Notes: generated by a model not told the origin, from the letters alone. Shown: positions 24,720 to 37,705, counted from the stretch's first letter. The stretch is 64,000 bases of DNA from Oxyruncus cristatus (GCA_013399855.1 VXAY01003151.1:160238-224237); one strand, 5' to 3'. Translations and numbers: made by a program.

Positions 24720-25884
24720 GTAAGCAAATCCCAAAACCTTCTTTATGGCTTCACTTCACAGGGGGAAGCTCCATGATATAATCAGAGGGAGAAACAAGCT
24801 CCTTCCACAAGGTAAAGGAGGTTTCCAAGCCCTACATGATGCCCAAACCATCCAGGCATCCTCCCTATCCTTGCAGCACCACATACTCTGGGTCACAGGG
24901 CTGCAAAAATGGCTCCTGGTGAAATCCAATAATGTGGATGTCGTGCAGTGAAAACTGAATCAACCTGTGTAACAGTATGTTTGCTGTACAGAATGAGTGG
25001 TTCAGCACCACCATTAATTAAGTCCCTGACAGAAAACAAACAAGCTGGAACTGCACGGAATGAAGGGTTATTTCTTCTTTTTTTTTTTTTTTTCCTGCTG
25101 AAATGACAGATTTGGCCACAGGCGAAGAAATTTAACCTGACAAATAACGGGCAGGGAAGGTTAATGGAGAAAGTCTCTTAACTCACTGGGGTGGTTGGGA
25201 AGGTTTAGTTTAAAACTCGGGTCTCGGGGGGCTGTGCAAGCAACAGGACTGGTTGTCTCCTGGTAGTTTATGGTCATTTTTTAATCTTTTCATTATGGAA
25301 TCCTTGCGGGCCTCCACAGAGAATTGAGCTCTTTTGCACTGGAGATTATGGATGGAGCTGATCAGTCTCCACTTTTAGAGCCTGACAGTCTGAACACGCA
25401 TGAGGGATATGGGTGGGAGCAAGGATACAATTATCGTCCCTGTTTAACAGGCCAGGGCCCTGCACTCGTTGTCCAGCTGATTACACTCCTTGCCCAAGGC
25501 CACACCAAAATTCTTTGTAGACCCAGAGGGGAAATTCAAAATCCCTGGAGTCCTATCCCAGTGCTGACCTCCCTGTTTCCAAAATTCCCTATTGGTCCAT
25601 CACTCTTGTGTCAACACCCAGGGAAAACAGGCAGAAGCTGCTGTAATATCACATCTTGCAGGACAAGACCCCTGTGCATTGGTTCAGCCACGTGGAATAA
25701 TTGCCTGCTGTTCCTGCTTTGTGCTCTCTCCCAAGCATAGCATTCACTCCCTGGGTTTTAGAGACCCAGCAGAGTTACTTAATCAGGGGAAAAACATCTC
25801 TCCAAGAAGTTTTCTTAATACATAATCCCACCAGAGGAGAGCAATAAGGAAAATATTGTATATATTTGGTCATATATATATTTA

Positions 25885-26076
25885 TAGGTCAAGCATTAGA
25901 ACAGGCTGCCTAGGGAAGGGATGGATTCACTGTCCCTGGAAGTGTTCAAAAATATAGAGGTTCTGTTTAGGGACATGGTTTAGTGGTGGACCTGGCAGTG
26001 TTAAATTAGTGGTTGGACTTGATGACCTTAGAGGTCTTTTTTAACCTTAATGATCCTATGATTCCATTTTTTATAC
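25885..26076 (+). mobile_element. CR1 LINE 3' fragment, sense
   Basis: 'tcaagcattagaacaggctgcc' leads to 'tggttggacttgatgacctt', 'agaggtctttttt' and 'aatgatcctatgattcc', a complete CR1 3' terminus. Its last ~80 bp and about 30 bp of flank are repeated after a single N at 26108. Confidence 0.9.
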
Positions 26077-26219
26077 GTACACGTCTATATAAATCATCGT
26101 GGCTGTGNAGTGTTAAATTAGTGGTTGGACTTGATGACCTTAGAGGTCTTTTTTAACCTTAATGATCCTATGATTCCATTTTTTATACGTACACGTCTAT
26201 ATAAATCATTGTGGCTGTG
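25997..26219. repeat. 111-bp direct duplication separated by one N (probable assembly artefact)
   Basis: 25997-26107 and 26109-26219 are the same 111 bases apart from one C/T difference near the end (AATCATCGTGG versus AATCATTGTGG). A single N at 26108 sits exactly between them. Two contig ends that overlapped but were not merged would produce this pattern. The duplicated unit includes the end of the CR1 and unique flank. Confidence 0.95.
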
Positions 26220-26474
26220 AACTTAAGCTAAGGAAAGTGGGATGCCTTTAATTCTGTGGGAGGATGGACTTCTGAGAATCCATAAACTTGCCCGTTCAGG
26301 TGCAGCTGTTGCTCCCTGAGTTGTCCTAGGACATCCTGGTCTCCCTGTTCCCCTGCAGAGAGGTGAAGATCTCCCATAGTTTGTGTGTCACTGGGTCTGT
26401 CAGGTACTTAAGAGTATCTCGAAAAACTGTGGGTTAGGTGGGGGTCGGCCTGTTCTCCCAGGCAGCTGGAGACA

Positions 26475-26716
26475 GAACACCAGGGGAGGTTCAGGCTGCA
26501 CATCAGGAAGAATTTCTTCATGGAAAGGATCGTTAAGCATTGGAAGGGGCTGCCCAGGGAGGTTGTGGAGTCTCCGTCCCTGGAGGCGTCCAAGAAAAGA
26601 CTGGACGTGGCACTCAGTGCTCTGGTTTAGTTGATGAGATCACGGGGGGTTGGTCGTGGGCTGAACTCGATTTTGGAGGCTTTTCCCAACTTTAATGACC
26701 CTGTGATTGTGTGAAG
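26475..26716 (+). mobile_element. CR1 LINE fragment, sense
   Basis: Starts 'acaccaggggaggttcaggc' and continues 'atcaggaagaatttcttcat', 'taagcattggaaggggctgcc' and 'ggaggcttttcccaacttta', ending 'atgaccctgtgattgtg'. This is a CR1 subtype distinct from its neighbours at 25885 and 27041. Confidence 0.92.
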
Positions 26717-27040
26717 TGAATGGTTCCCATTCTGGGAGAAGCCCAGGCTTCACCAAGAGCACTCAGAGTATCACTTGGGCTCTCTGTGCCCTTGTCTCCA
26801 CGTGCCAAGAAGGAGCCTCAGACACAAACCAACCCCTGACCCTTCCCTGCACAGCCACCTTGCAGTGAGCCCGCAGCAGTTGTGCTGTTCCGTGAGCAGG
26901 GAGCTCAGCCAATGTCCTCCAGCCTTGCAGCTGGAGGGTCAGCAGCCTTCCAGGGGGATTTCACACTGCTTTGGGTGGGTTTCCTCCGGTGTAATGTCGT
27001 TATCTGCATCTGAAGATCATCCAGGGGTTCCAGTCACTGG

Positions 27041-27342
27041 ATGGTTTTTACAAGGTCGTGGTGTGATGGAACAAGGAGGAATGGCTTTAAACTGACAGAA
27101 GGCAGGTTTAGATTAGGTACTAGGAAGAAGCTCTTCCCTGTGAGGGTGGGGAGGCCCTGGCACAGGTTACCCAGAGAAGCTGTGGCTGCCCCATCCCTGG
27201 AATTTTCCAAGACCAGATTGGACGGGGCTTGAAGCAACCTGGATAGTGGAAGGTGTCCCTGCCATGGCAGGGGGTTGGAATTAGTTGATTTTTAAGGTCC
27301 CTTCCAACCCAAACCATTCTATGATTCCATGATTCTGTGGTT
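27041..27342 (+). mobile_element. CR1 LINE fragment, sense
   Basis: 'aggaggaatggctttaaactg' through 'gaggccctggcacaggttac' and 'gtccctgccatggcaggg', ending in the full terminus CATTCTATGATTCCATGATT. About 300 bp, 5'-truncated. Confidence 0.93.
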
Positions 27343-27344
27343 TG

Positions 27345-30300
27345 GTTAGTGATTGATCTCAAGATAAATTACCCCCCTAAAGAGATCAGATGAGCAGCAC
27401 CATGGAAACTCCTATTTATCCTCGGTGTGGTGAAGCACAGGGTGACTTTTTTGTTGGTGAAAGTGTATTCAGCATCTTAATTCCTGCTGTTTCTAAAGCA
27501 GGGGTGTCTGTACAGGATAGGTGTCCAGAACTCCATTAATGTCAACAATAATCTGGTCAGTGCAGGGAACAGAGGATGTGTGTAGGTACCTGAACAGCTC
27601 TTCAGGTCTCAAGTGCTGCGTTGATGAATTTTGTGTTGAGTGTAGTAGAAATGCAGGTAACTGAGCTCACAGATGGGCACCTCCACCAGAGACACTGAGG
27701 GCTCCTTTTAGGTTCCTAACCATGAGCATCTGGTACTATTTGAGATGCACTGGGGGATCCAGAAAGATTCCTCAACTGGTGCTAAGATACCTGTATTTAG
27801 GAAACCAGTTTCCAACCTGGAATGGCATTTGTATCAACTGATTTTGGAGTTTTCCATAAGCAAAACTATCTCTGAGCTGGTTTTACAGTCAGAGGTGAGA
27901 AAAGGTCTTCTTAGAGGTGCAGTTCGGATGGTTTTTAGTCTCTGACTTCAAGATGAGTTGGATGACATGGATAAACCACATCTTTCTCTCCATTTGCAGT
28001 GGAATAATTGTGGAGTGGCTCTGGCAGATGGGAACGTCTTCCAATCTGCGTGAATCCCAGCTCTACAGAGCAAAAGTGCTCCATCTCCTCCCGTAAACAA
28101 GAGCAACTGATGCCTTCCTTCCCAAAGCAGAAAGAGCAGCTTTGATTTTCTCTGAGCCATCCTCTTTGTACAGCCACGCACAAATGTGGGAAGCAGGGAT
28201 GGTCTGACATAAAGGGAGGCGAAGATTGCCTCTTGTTTTATGGGATTTGTTGCAGAATTAATGCCATCAAAGTTTGTGAAGCAGTTCTTCCTTTGTAGCA
28301 GTCAGCCCCGTTGAGTAGCTTTCAAGGAACTCAATCACATGGTTAATGTTCGTGTCGTCCTCTTTGATCCCTTTGCAGGAACAGGAAAGCTTCGATCAAG
28401 CTGTGAGCAAGAGAAAATCTTCCTGTCTATTTATAGCAGGAAAAGGGTGAAATACTGGGAAGCAAAGAGTTAATGTCATTTTCCCGCCTGACAGAGAATG
28501 TGCTCTTCAAGTGACTAATATCCCATCTCGTGGAAAATAAAGGATAAAATATCTCTTGGCATTTAGAAACCTTAAAATGCCCACCATAGTCCTGATGTCG
28601 TTTGACATTAAGTTTTTATGGCACTCGCGGATTCAGAAAATTTTCATTATTTCAAGACATCCGTCACTATCACGTGAAGGAGACGGATGAGGATATTTTA
28701 GGCACCTGCCATTAATAAAGTGCATTTCTCGCTGTCCCTTGACCAGAGCCTTCCAGCTTTCTTTTGGAAAGAATGTCATGGAAGATGACATTTATAATAG
28801 GGATTTATTTCTCCGAGTTTCTCCAGAAGCGAATTGTCCATCGTGCACACGTTGAACAGCATAAATTAGCACTGACAGTTTTTAAGCTTCGATTGTAAGA
28901 TTAATTGACTTGAGGAGGTGGGGGTGGGCATAACCAGTCTCTGGAATCCCACTCGCTGAGGTGAGATCCTTCTGAGTTTTGGGCTTGCCAAGCTCTTTTT
29001 TTTTCCTCTGTGGCTCTAAATTTATTCCCACTCTCCTTTCCCGTCCCTCATGGACACTTTTTGTTCTATATTGCTTTTGAAACTGGAACAAAAATTGAAT
29101 AAAATGACGAGAGGGATGAGCAGACAGCAGCAGATAATGAGAAGACGCCACCACTACTGTAAAGAACTCCAAAATGAGCCAGACCCGCTATTTATTTGCT
29201 GCGATGCTCATTTAAAAGGAAACAAGCAGTTGAGGGCATTTGTTACGGAGGTTTGTTCACTGAGACCCATCAACCTGCTCAGGTTGTGGAGTTGCTGTGC
29301 CTCCTCCCCCTTCCCAGAAGTGTGCATCTTTTTTCTGGTGAATGTCTCCTGGAATACTGTGATTGCAGTATCGAAAGATCAAACGGGAAATTTGTCCTGA
29401 AGTTTGACAGCTCTGCTTTCAGTATGAGAAACCAGTTTACCAAAGGTGCCTAATTAAAGGCAACATGTGATGTTAGGAAGGGAGGAATTACCTGTGTTTA
29501 TTAGGGATCGAGGTTTTCACAATTAGAAAGTGCAGGAAGGGGAAAGGGAGATAAGGAAAAAAGGGAGTATTACCCCAAAAACGGGGTGCAGGATGTTTCA
29601 GGGCACTGCAAATGTGGCTTCAATGACTGCAGACCAAGTGGTGTGAAAAACAGCAAATGAAGACAGTGAAGGCTGTGCCTGTTGTGTGATGTGCTCACAC
29701 CATGCCATGGGTCCTACTGTGCCCTTAAATTATGAAGTATTAAAATATGAAGTAACATAAAGCAGAAATTTTCCTGAAAAATGACCTTGTGAGATCATGG
29801 CTGAGGCAGAGAAAGCAAGTTTGGAAAACATCTTGTCATGATTACCCCACAAGTTTTTCCCAGATCTAACCACTTCATCTAGTTTAATGCAAGCTGAAGC
29901 TGTCTGCAAGTCTCAAGTGTTTCCCAAGAACAGTGGGATGGATAAATAATAATAAAAATAGAACTAGAGATGTGCCAATGGGCTCAGCAGCATCTCCAGA
30001 AGAGTAAATGATAACAAGTGCTGTTGCTTTAATAGCTTCTGCTTGAGAAAAAATTGGTTTGTGACCATGGAATGTGATGAGGGAGAAGCAGGACATTGCT
30101 GGTCAGAGCAGACCTTCCCCTCTGCTTTGGAGGCTCTTACGGGAAAGGGCAAGGGCAGCAAGAGGGGGTAAAAGCAAACACTGCTGAGCAGTGACTGACC
30201 CTATGTCTCTCTGTGTGAATTCAGGCTCCCATTAAAAGCCAGTAGGAGGTTTTCTTCCACAAAGATCAGAGAGCTAAAACAGCACCTCTAACACAAACGT

Positions 30301-31850
30301 TCAGATATGCCTCTGAGTCTGAAGTGTTTGCTGGAAATAGATGTGAGAGGCAAGAAGAAATTAAGAGAAAAACCTCAAGAGCCAGAAATAGACAACAGCC
30401 CTCTGCATTTATTCTGTTCGGTATTTAGCTCCTACCCAGATCAAACACCTTTGATAAAGAAAACGTTCTGGTTTTATCTTTGTTCCACTAACCTCTCCCT
30501 TCTCTCCTTGTGTGTCATGAATAAATCCTGTCATTCTTCCACCGGGCCCTTTACTGGTCGGTATAACCCCAATCTGCAAAGTCATTTTGGTTCATGCCTC
30601 TTCCACACCATTCCCAAAGGTATTTATAGATCAGGCAATGGAATAAGAAGTTTTGCATGTGTTTGTTCCTGTTCCAGAAGTTCTATCCCACTAATAACTG
30701 GTGTGTGCAGCGTTTTGGTGTAGAACAGCATCTCTCCACTTTCCCCAAGGAACAGTGTTTGGAAGAAATATTCACTGTGGAACAGAGTTAGATCCTTTGG
30801 ATAGGGATACAAGGATCCTGGAGGCAGAGGAAGAACTCTCTGGGCTGTTTGTGTGGGCAGTGGAGGGAAGAAAGTCAAGGCGAGGAGACCTCACGGGAGG
30901 TGCAGCTGAGCAGATCCATCAGGTGGCAGATTCATGTCCAAAGGAGAAGAGGGCCACTGTCATTGCAGTAATGTCTGAATAAAGATACAGACAGGCAAGA
31001 CAAAACTAGGTTAATGCTCATCCATCTGTAAAAATGTGGATTGAAAGGGTCTGAGTCTGAGGTAAATACAGTCGTGGATGTTGTGGGGAGAGTAGGTAGG
31101 GAATGATTGTCTTATGGTGTAATACAGAAGGGGTACTGAACAAAACTGTCCATCAGAAGAGCAAAAATAAACATATGGAGAATGTTTTCAGGCAACAGAT
31201 AAAGAAATTGCAGGGCTGAGAGACCTGGAAGGTACAGGTGAAAGCCACAAGTATAAAGGGGTATCAAAATTATTAGAAGCAGGTAGGAAAAATTCAGAGT
31301 ATTGGAAGAAGATAAAGGCAGTGGTGAGGGGTGTGGGACAACAGCTCATCTGCAACCTCCATTTGAGGGAGATGAGAAGATATTCCCACTGTCACAGGGA
31401 TATGCAAGATGCAAAGCCATAAAACCATTTAGCTGCTTATCCTGCTCTGCTTCCTGGGAAAATTCAACAGTTCTTCATCCAGTTCTGGGGGGAAGGGGGA
31501 GGAGGAGAAGTAAGAATAGAGAAAAGAGTTCTCCTTGTCTCTTGATCATTGCCACTATTGTCAGTTCGTTGCTATTTGTGAGTCCAACCCCAAAAAAGAT
31601 AAGAGTGGTGTGGGATAAGAAGAAGAGAATTCTTCTTTCCCCAGATAACACTTAATTAGTAAAAGCTGAATATCCAAAAACTGAACTAAAACCAGGACTG
31701 CTTAGACATTTCCATCGTGAGTTTACAGGTGTTGGGTTTGGGGTTTTGTTTTGGGGTTTTTTTGTTTGGGTTTTTTTTTTTTTTTTTACTGTTTGTTTGA
31801 AATGCTAAAACAAAACTTGGGGGGTTCTAAGCAAAACTTGTGTCAAAATT
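27345..31850. other. Repeat-poor intronic stretch, no gene seen
   Basis: 4.5 kb without a recognisable CR1 copy or microsatellite, unusual for this window. Open frames here are short and have no recognisable motifs or plausible splice context. Part of it could be conserved non-coding sequence, but that cannot be judged without an alignment. Confidence 0.5.
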
Positions 31851-31852
31851 TA

Positions 31853-31962
31853 GAATCAGAGAATCATCTTAGAATAGTTTGGGTTGGAAGGGACCTTAGA
31901 CATCGTCTAGTTCCAACTGCTATGGGCAGGGAACCTTCCACTAGGACCAGTTTGTTGTTATA
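31853..31962 (-). mobile_element. CR1 3'-end fragment, antisense
   Basis: Reversed terminus 'cagagaatcatcttagaatag', then 'ttgggttggaagggacctta', 'catcgtctagttccaactgc' and 'tatgggcagggaaccttcc'. Similarity fades after about 110 bp. It lies just after a T-rich stretch (31755-31787). Confidence 0.85.
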
Positions 31963-32427
31963 TGGGAGGAATTTCCTTCCATCTGTCTTTACTACCCAGA
32001 GCAGAGAGTTTGTGAACCCCCCTTCAAGGGACAAAAAGCTGCTTAGGATGGGTTTGAGCCACGTCCCGGGGTTTGTACAACCACACAAGCTGATCACTCA
32101 GATGGAAACATTCAGGTAAGTGCTTCCAACCATCAGTTCCCATCCTGGAGTAGGCACGCCAGCAAACCAGGCAGATCAAGAAATTAGAGAGGGCTTTGTG
32201 AACTCCTTAGAAGGGTTTGCTTAAACCTGGAGCAGCTGCTGGGCCAGATGGCAAAGTCCTGCCCTGCAGCAGATGTGGTAGTGGAAGGACGCAGAAGTGT
32301 GTGGAGGAAGTGCAATCTCTGCTCCTGCTTCATGTCCAACAAGATCACTCACCTCCAGGGCACGCTGCAGGCAGGGGTTCAAGACATACAGGCCAAGAGC
32401 TCATCCCAAACCTCATGGCAGTCCCAA

Positions 32428-32738
32428 CTTGCTCATGAGGGGAAGGGGGGCAGGCACTGGGCTCTGCTCTGTGGGCACCAGTGACAGGACTCGGGGGGAT
32501 GGCCTGAGGTTGTGTCAGGGAGGTTTAGGCTGGATTTTAGGAAACGGTTCTCCACCCCGAGGGTGGTTGGTCGGGCACTGACCAGGCTCCCCAGGGCAGT
32601 GGGCATGGCCCCAAGGCTGACAGAGCTCCAGGAGTGTTTGCACAATGCTCTCAGATACAGGGTGGGATTGTTGGGGTGTCCTGTGCAGGGCCAGGATCCC
32701 TGTGGGCCCCTTCCAACTCAGGGTGTTCTAGGAATCTA
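32428..32738 (+). mobile_element. CR1 LINE fragment, sense
   Basis: 'caggcactgggctctgctct', 'gtgacaggactcggggggat', 'ggaggtttaggctggatttt' and 'gggtgtcctgtgcagggcc' lead to 'ccccttccaactcagggtgt' and TTCTAGGAATC. The 'gtgcagggccagg' segment marks a separate CR1 subtype from the majority in the window. Confidence 0.9.
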
Positions 32739-32784
32739 ATGCCGTGCATGAGGAAGAGCTGTGTTTTATTATGCACACATATAT

Positions 32785-33058
32785 GGCAGGGGGTTGGAAC
32801 TGGATGATCTTACAGTCCCTTCCAACCCAGCCCATTTTCTGATTCTTCGTATAATATCACAGAATCATGGAATGGTTTGAGTTGGGAGGCACCTTTAAAT
32901 GTCACCTAGTCCAACATTCTCGCAATGAGCAGGGACAACTTCACCTAGATCAGGTTGCTCAGAGTCACATCCAACCTGACTTTGAATGTTTTCCTGGGGT
33001 GGGGCGGGGCACCCACAGCTTCTCTGGGCAACCTGTGCCAGTGTTTTACTGTGCTCAC
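32785..33058. mobile_element. Tail-to-tail pair of CR1 3' ends
   Basis: A sense 3' end at 32785-32846 ('ggcagggggttggaactgg' to 'cccattttctgattctt') is followed, after about ten bases, by an antisense CR1 at 32856-33058. The antisense copy starts 'cacagaatcatggaatggtt' and reaches 'cagcttctctgggcaacctg'. The two termini face each other and form an imperfect inverted repeat of about 60 bp per arm. Confidence 0.88.
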
Positions 33059-33983
33059 TGTGACAAAAACCAAACCATACAGCAGTTTACACTGACTTAG
33101 GTGGTCCGTCCTCCCTGGGTAGTGTTTAGGGTGCTGCAGGGCAGCGGGTGTTGAACTTGAGAGAGATGCTGCCCTCCTTTCTGGGGCTCAGCCTGAAGCC
33201 ACTAAAATGTTTGCACTGCTGTGGTCAGTACATCTGCAATGAGCAGAGCTCATGGCTCGGGATTCTGGGAGAAATGTGGGGAGTTAATTAAACAGTTGTG
33301 GCCTGTGATGCTTCTTGTGAGCCTTTAAGGCCCACACTGCGGTAAAAGCTCCTCAAAACTGGTTATTCAGGCCCGTGGCTTCACCCCTTGCCTTTCAATA
33401 CTGTTTTATGTTTTGGCTGTCATTAATACCCATATAAATGAGCCAAAGGTCATCTTGCTTCTTATTTACACTTTAATTCCCTTCTGTAAGCAGTGGCTTT
33501 TATGCCACAGCGTATTTTTGGAATCTGCTTAGTTTCCCATCCTGGTTCCCCTCACTGTAGTCTCTTCAGCTTGTATAAGGATTACTAACTAACTTTTTTC
33601 CCCCCCCTTTCCTTTCTGCACTGTGACTTTGCTCCCTTTGTTCATCCATCCCCTCCCACCTGGCAGGGAGCCTTATGGAAAGGTCATCACCTTGTTCCCT
33701 TTCCAAACGCATCTTTAAACTCCTTTGTCCTCATACCTGCGAAGACAAATGACAGCAGGGAAAGAGCCGAGGTGCCGAGGTCCCTCGAATTGCCTCTCTG
33801 TGGCTTTGCTGAGGACTCACATAATCAACTTATTGCACCTTGGCAACAATTGTGCCTCTGCTGAGCCTGGATATCTCCCACCACCCTTGAAGGAGTGATT
33901 TCACTTAATTTACACTACAGTGAAACCAATTTAGCCCAGTTGCCTTCTCTCCTCTTTGCATTTTCTGGCCAGGCTCAACTAAA

Positions 33984-34217
33984 ACACAGGAGGCTCCATC
34001 TCCATTTCCATAAGGAAGCACTTTTCTCCTGTGAGGGTGACCAAGCACAGGAACAGGTTACCCAGAGATGTGGTGCAGCCTCCGTCCTTGAAGGACTCCA
34101 AGAATATCCAAAAGGCATCTGGTCACGCTTCCATTCAGCCAGTTCTGGGTGGCCCCCTGGTTTGGAGCAGGTGACCTCCAAAGGACTCTTCCAAACTCAA
34201 CCATTCTGTGATTCTGG
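33984..34217 (+). mobile_element. CR1 LINE fragment, sense
   Basis: 'aggaggctccatctccattt' and 'cataaggaagcacttttctc', then 'ctgtgagggtgaccaagcac' and 'ggaacaggttacccagagat', ending 'caaccattctgtgattctgg'. About 235 bp. Confidence 0.9.
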
Positions 34218-37200
34218 GAAAGCAGGAAGCTGAGTTCTTGTAAGACATTGCAAGGTTGTTGTTACCCCAAATGAGAGTTAGTCGTGGCTTTTTCAAGTGA
34301 GACTTTTTGTTATTTATTTTTTAAATGGAAAACCCCATCCTCTTGCTTTTAGGAGCAGATGCACCAGCCTGGCAGTGGTAAAATTTCTGATCAAAATGAA
34401 ATACAACCCCCCCAAAAAGCTGATTGTTTCTTGGCTGTTAACTAGTACTACTGGAGTGAGGGGACTCTCTTCACCCCAGGGACTTGAACCTTCTTTTTCC
34501 ACAACCTAGAGAAGAACCTGGAGCACAAACCTACGGGCAATAGGATGCTTTCCATCCTCAGTGAATCTTCTCTACTCTGCATTGCTAATTACATGTAATT
34601 GAGTTATAAACCCTGTGTCTCCTTTCTTATTAATTCTTCAGGAATACAGTTTGAAAAGTTTTAGCTCCAGTTTGAGAGGAAATGAGAATTTTTGGGAAAT
34701 CTAATGAACTTCCAAAGGCTGGAGATACCATTTTCAAGCACTGTCTGTTCTGATGCTGCCACTTGGGTTTTCAGGGCACTTTGCTGGTGCATCATTCTAG
34801 GGAAAACTTGTGCTACAAAAATAGTGAGAAACAGTCCTGTAAAATGGCACATACAGCTTCTGGTGCTTTGAAAAATTTGCCTTTCCATTGACAAATGATC
34901 AGACTTTATTACCAAAGTCTGATGGGTAAACTGAGAGCAAGGGAGATCACAAGAACTGGCTGGATTTTCACTGAGGGTCTATGGCAGAGCTTTGTATTGG
35001 CCTTGAAACATAAAAATCTCAGTTCAATACTTGTCTGAAGTTCACTGCCCATAAACCTCAGAGTAAGAACCAATCTTCTGAGGCACTTTTCCAAATTTTA
35101 TGGGGTTTTTTTCAATATAGAAACTAATCTGGTAAATAGTAGTAATTAGAAGTGTTGTTTGGTCTGAAGGGAGACATCAGCCATCATTTGAGCCAAAACT
35201 GTGGTGTGGTAAAATCTTTATTTTCTAACCTTGCACTTTTTACACCTCCCAGACATCAGTGAACAAAGACTTCTTGTGTCACACCATGTGGGTGAAGTTG
35301 CACATCTAAAAGTGACCTGAGCAGCAAAGGGTGGTAGAAAAACTTCTGTGGGAAGTGAGTTTCTCTGAAATCAAAGTAATTGTTATTATTTTTTAATCCC
35401 AGTGATGCTGTGTCACTGTGCTTCCCTCTACCCGAGTTCCCACATCTGCTAAAGGGATAAGACAATTTGAGAGCAGCAAGAATTCTCAGATAATCAAGCA
35501 GTTGTGAGGAAGTGCAATTAAAAAGAAGAAATATGAGAAAATTAAGCTGAAAGAAGCACCCCTTAGTTCACTGAGGATAAGAAACAAAGAATCAAAACCG
35601 CAGTGAAATCTAAAATCATCCCCAGACAGAAAGGAGGAGTTTTGAGCAGGAAACAGGAAACAATGGAGTTCAGATAATGGGATCCATTGTAATGAATAAA
35701 TAACAGAAATTGCATAACACCTCAAAAAAAAAAAAAAAAAAGGGTACTGGGCAGTCATGGCCTTGATTTTGTTTGCCCAAGGTCTCTTATGATCCCAGTG
35801 TGAAGCCTGGTCAAAGGAACTGCAAACAGTGACAGTGCAGGAGAAGCCTGAGGAGCAGCACCAAGGTGTGCTGGAGCTGCTTCTTCTGGAACAGCTGTGA
35901 AAATGAACCTGCAAGAGCTTCCATGGAGTTCAGATCTGTTGTAAAGGCAAATTACAGGGACAAGTTGAGTGTCAAAATCTGCCTGTCACAGGAGTTCAAC
36001 AAGGGACTGAAGCCAGGGGTCAGGCTGCTGCTGATTTCAGAGCAAAACAAGTCTATGACTGGGAAGATGTTCAGATGACTCAGTTGTCAGAAATTTCTGG
36101 AGGTGAAACTCGAATATTTTTCTGACTCACAGCTGCAGAATTGATTTGCTCCTGTTTGTGGAGGTTTTCTCACTCTTGTGTGCAAAGAACCCCATTGTTG
36201 GAAATGTTTGCGAAGCTCTTGAGTTTCACCGATGCCATTTTTCATCCAAGAAGCGAGTTTTGACTGCTGTTTGTTCATTCTGGTTTAGTTTACCAGCCTT
36301 CCAGTCAGGGGTGACAGTTTTGTGTGATGAATGGCACCAAAGGAATGCCACAGTGGTGGGATTGGTGTGAGGTGGTCAGAGAAGGCGCTGGGCCAGTTTG
36401 CAATGTACTGTTGAATGTGGTTTTACTTTGTTATTTCTGTCTGGCCAACGTGTATCTTGGCCTTTTAGGCTACAAAATCTCGGGGTAAAGCTTGTCCTGA
36501 TTGCTGGTCCCTCCTCCTTTTGCTGGATTAAGCCAATTTGGGTTTGAGGTGCATCTGGGACAGGGAGCAGAGATGCTTTCCAAAGTGAGCAGTGCTTAGT
36601 TCTTACAATCCTGGATGGGTCAGGAAGCCCAGAGTACCAAAGAGCCACGTGGACTTCAGTTCTGCCAGTTTTGGCTGAAGGAGTGAGATGTCCTTGGGTT
36701 AATTAAGGCTCTTTTTAGCTGCTTGGAGGCCCCAGGCACTCAGCTTGCTTAAGAGTCCAGGAAATCTCCCTGTCCTTGAGCACACATGTTAAAACAGGCA
36801 ATACAGGTTGTCAGGATGTGTTTTTTCTCCCCTCCCAGCCAAATTTTGAAGTGTTTGGTTCTCAGACAAAGAGTGCAGTGGAATTCCCAGGAATCCCATT
36901 TGCCCAGGCAAGGTTTGGGTTTGAAGGACTGCATTTGGTTCCCAGGCCCCCAACCTTACCTGCACCATGTGAAAGGAGCACTTTATCTATCCCTGCCTCA
37001 GCTTCTCACAGGCACAAATAATTCACTGATCTGTTTGGATAAAATGCTTCCACAAAAGAAGGAAGGAACAAGAAGGAACAAGGCGATGTGGAAACAACCC
37101 TCTCAAACAATAATGGGGCAGTGCCAGCAACAAAAGGTCTGGGTACAACTGGCATTGTGTACCATTAGAAGAGAAGTTTTGTGGGCAACTCAGTATTAAA

Positions 37201-37422
37201 ATGTACTTTGTTTTTCAGGTCTGCACTTTACAACCCAGTGGGTCCCTCCAGTTTGTATGTCCTGTGTAATATGGACACTTAATAACAGAGAAAAAGCACG
37301 ATAACTTTACTCTTAAGAGTTACAAGAACTGTGCTCTGCCATTTGTGTCACGAAAGGCTGACGTTTGTTTAGTGGAAAGCTGAAAGTTTGGTTTTAAATT
37401 GTGGGTTTCTCTTTCCTTCCAG

Positions 37423-37526
37423 GGAACGTGACCAGGAATTGTACAAGCCAGGGCTGGTCGGATGTGTACCCTGCTCCCTACACCGTAGCCTGTGGATACG
37501 ATTCCAACAGCACTCCAGGGGAAGAG
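37423..37526 (+). CDS. VIPR1: VIPR1-like receptor, exon 4 (end of ectodomain)
   Basis: 104-bp exon with a 'tttccttccag' acceptor and a 'gag|gtttgt' donor; it enters in phase 1 and leaves in phase 0. It encodes NVTRNCTSQGWSD and VACGYDSNST. These segments supply the last two conserved disulfide cysteines (RNC and VAC) and the GW motif that packs in the ectodomain core. NVT, NCT and NST are potential N-glycosylation sites. The acidic stretch GEE at the end leads into TM1. An antisense CR1 starts only about 180 bp downstream of the donor. Confidence 0.92.
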
Positions 37527-37705
37527 GTTTGTAAACCTGGATGGGTAGACATCAACATTTAACAGGGATCAGTGTCAGATGCCCTTCCCATGCCCAGGTT
37601 TTTCCATTTCCACTCTGATTCCCCAAGAGAGAAGAGCCCTCTGGAGGATCCCTGGAAGCAGAGTTCAGATGCTTGGTCAAAGAAATGATCTTCCCTTTGA
37701 TTTTA

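Larger units (their letters stand above)
24720..37422 (+). other. VIPR1: Intron 3 (12.7 kb)
   Basis: Contains a poly-T run near 25078 and sense CR1 copies at 25885, 26475, 27041, 32428, 32785 and 33984, with antisense ones at 31853 and 32856. It also has the N-linked 111-bp duplication at 25997-26219, poly-T near 31770 and poly-A near 35724. The interval 27345-31850 has no repeat I can name and no exon. 34220-37420 likewise holds no exon I recognise. Confidence 0.8.
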
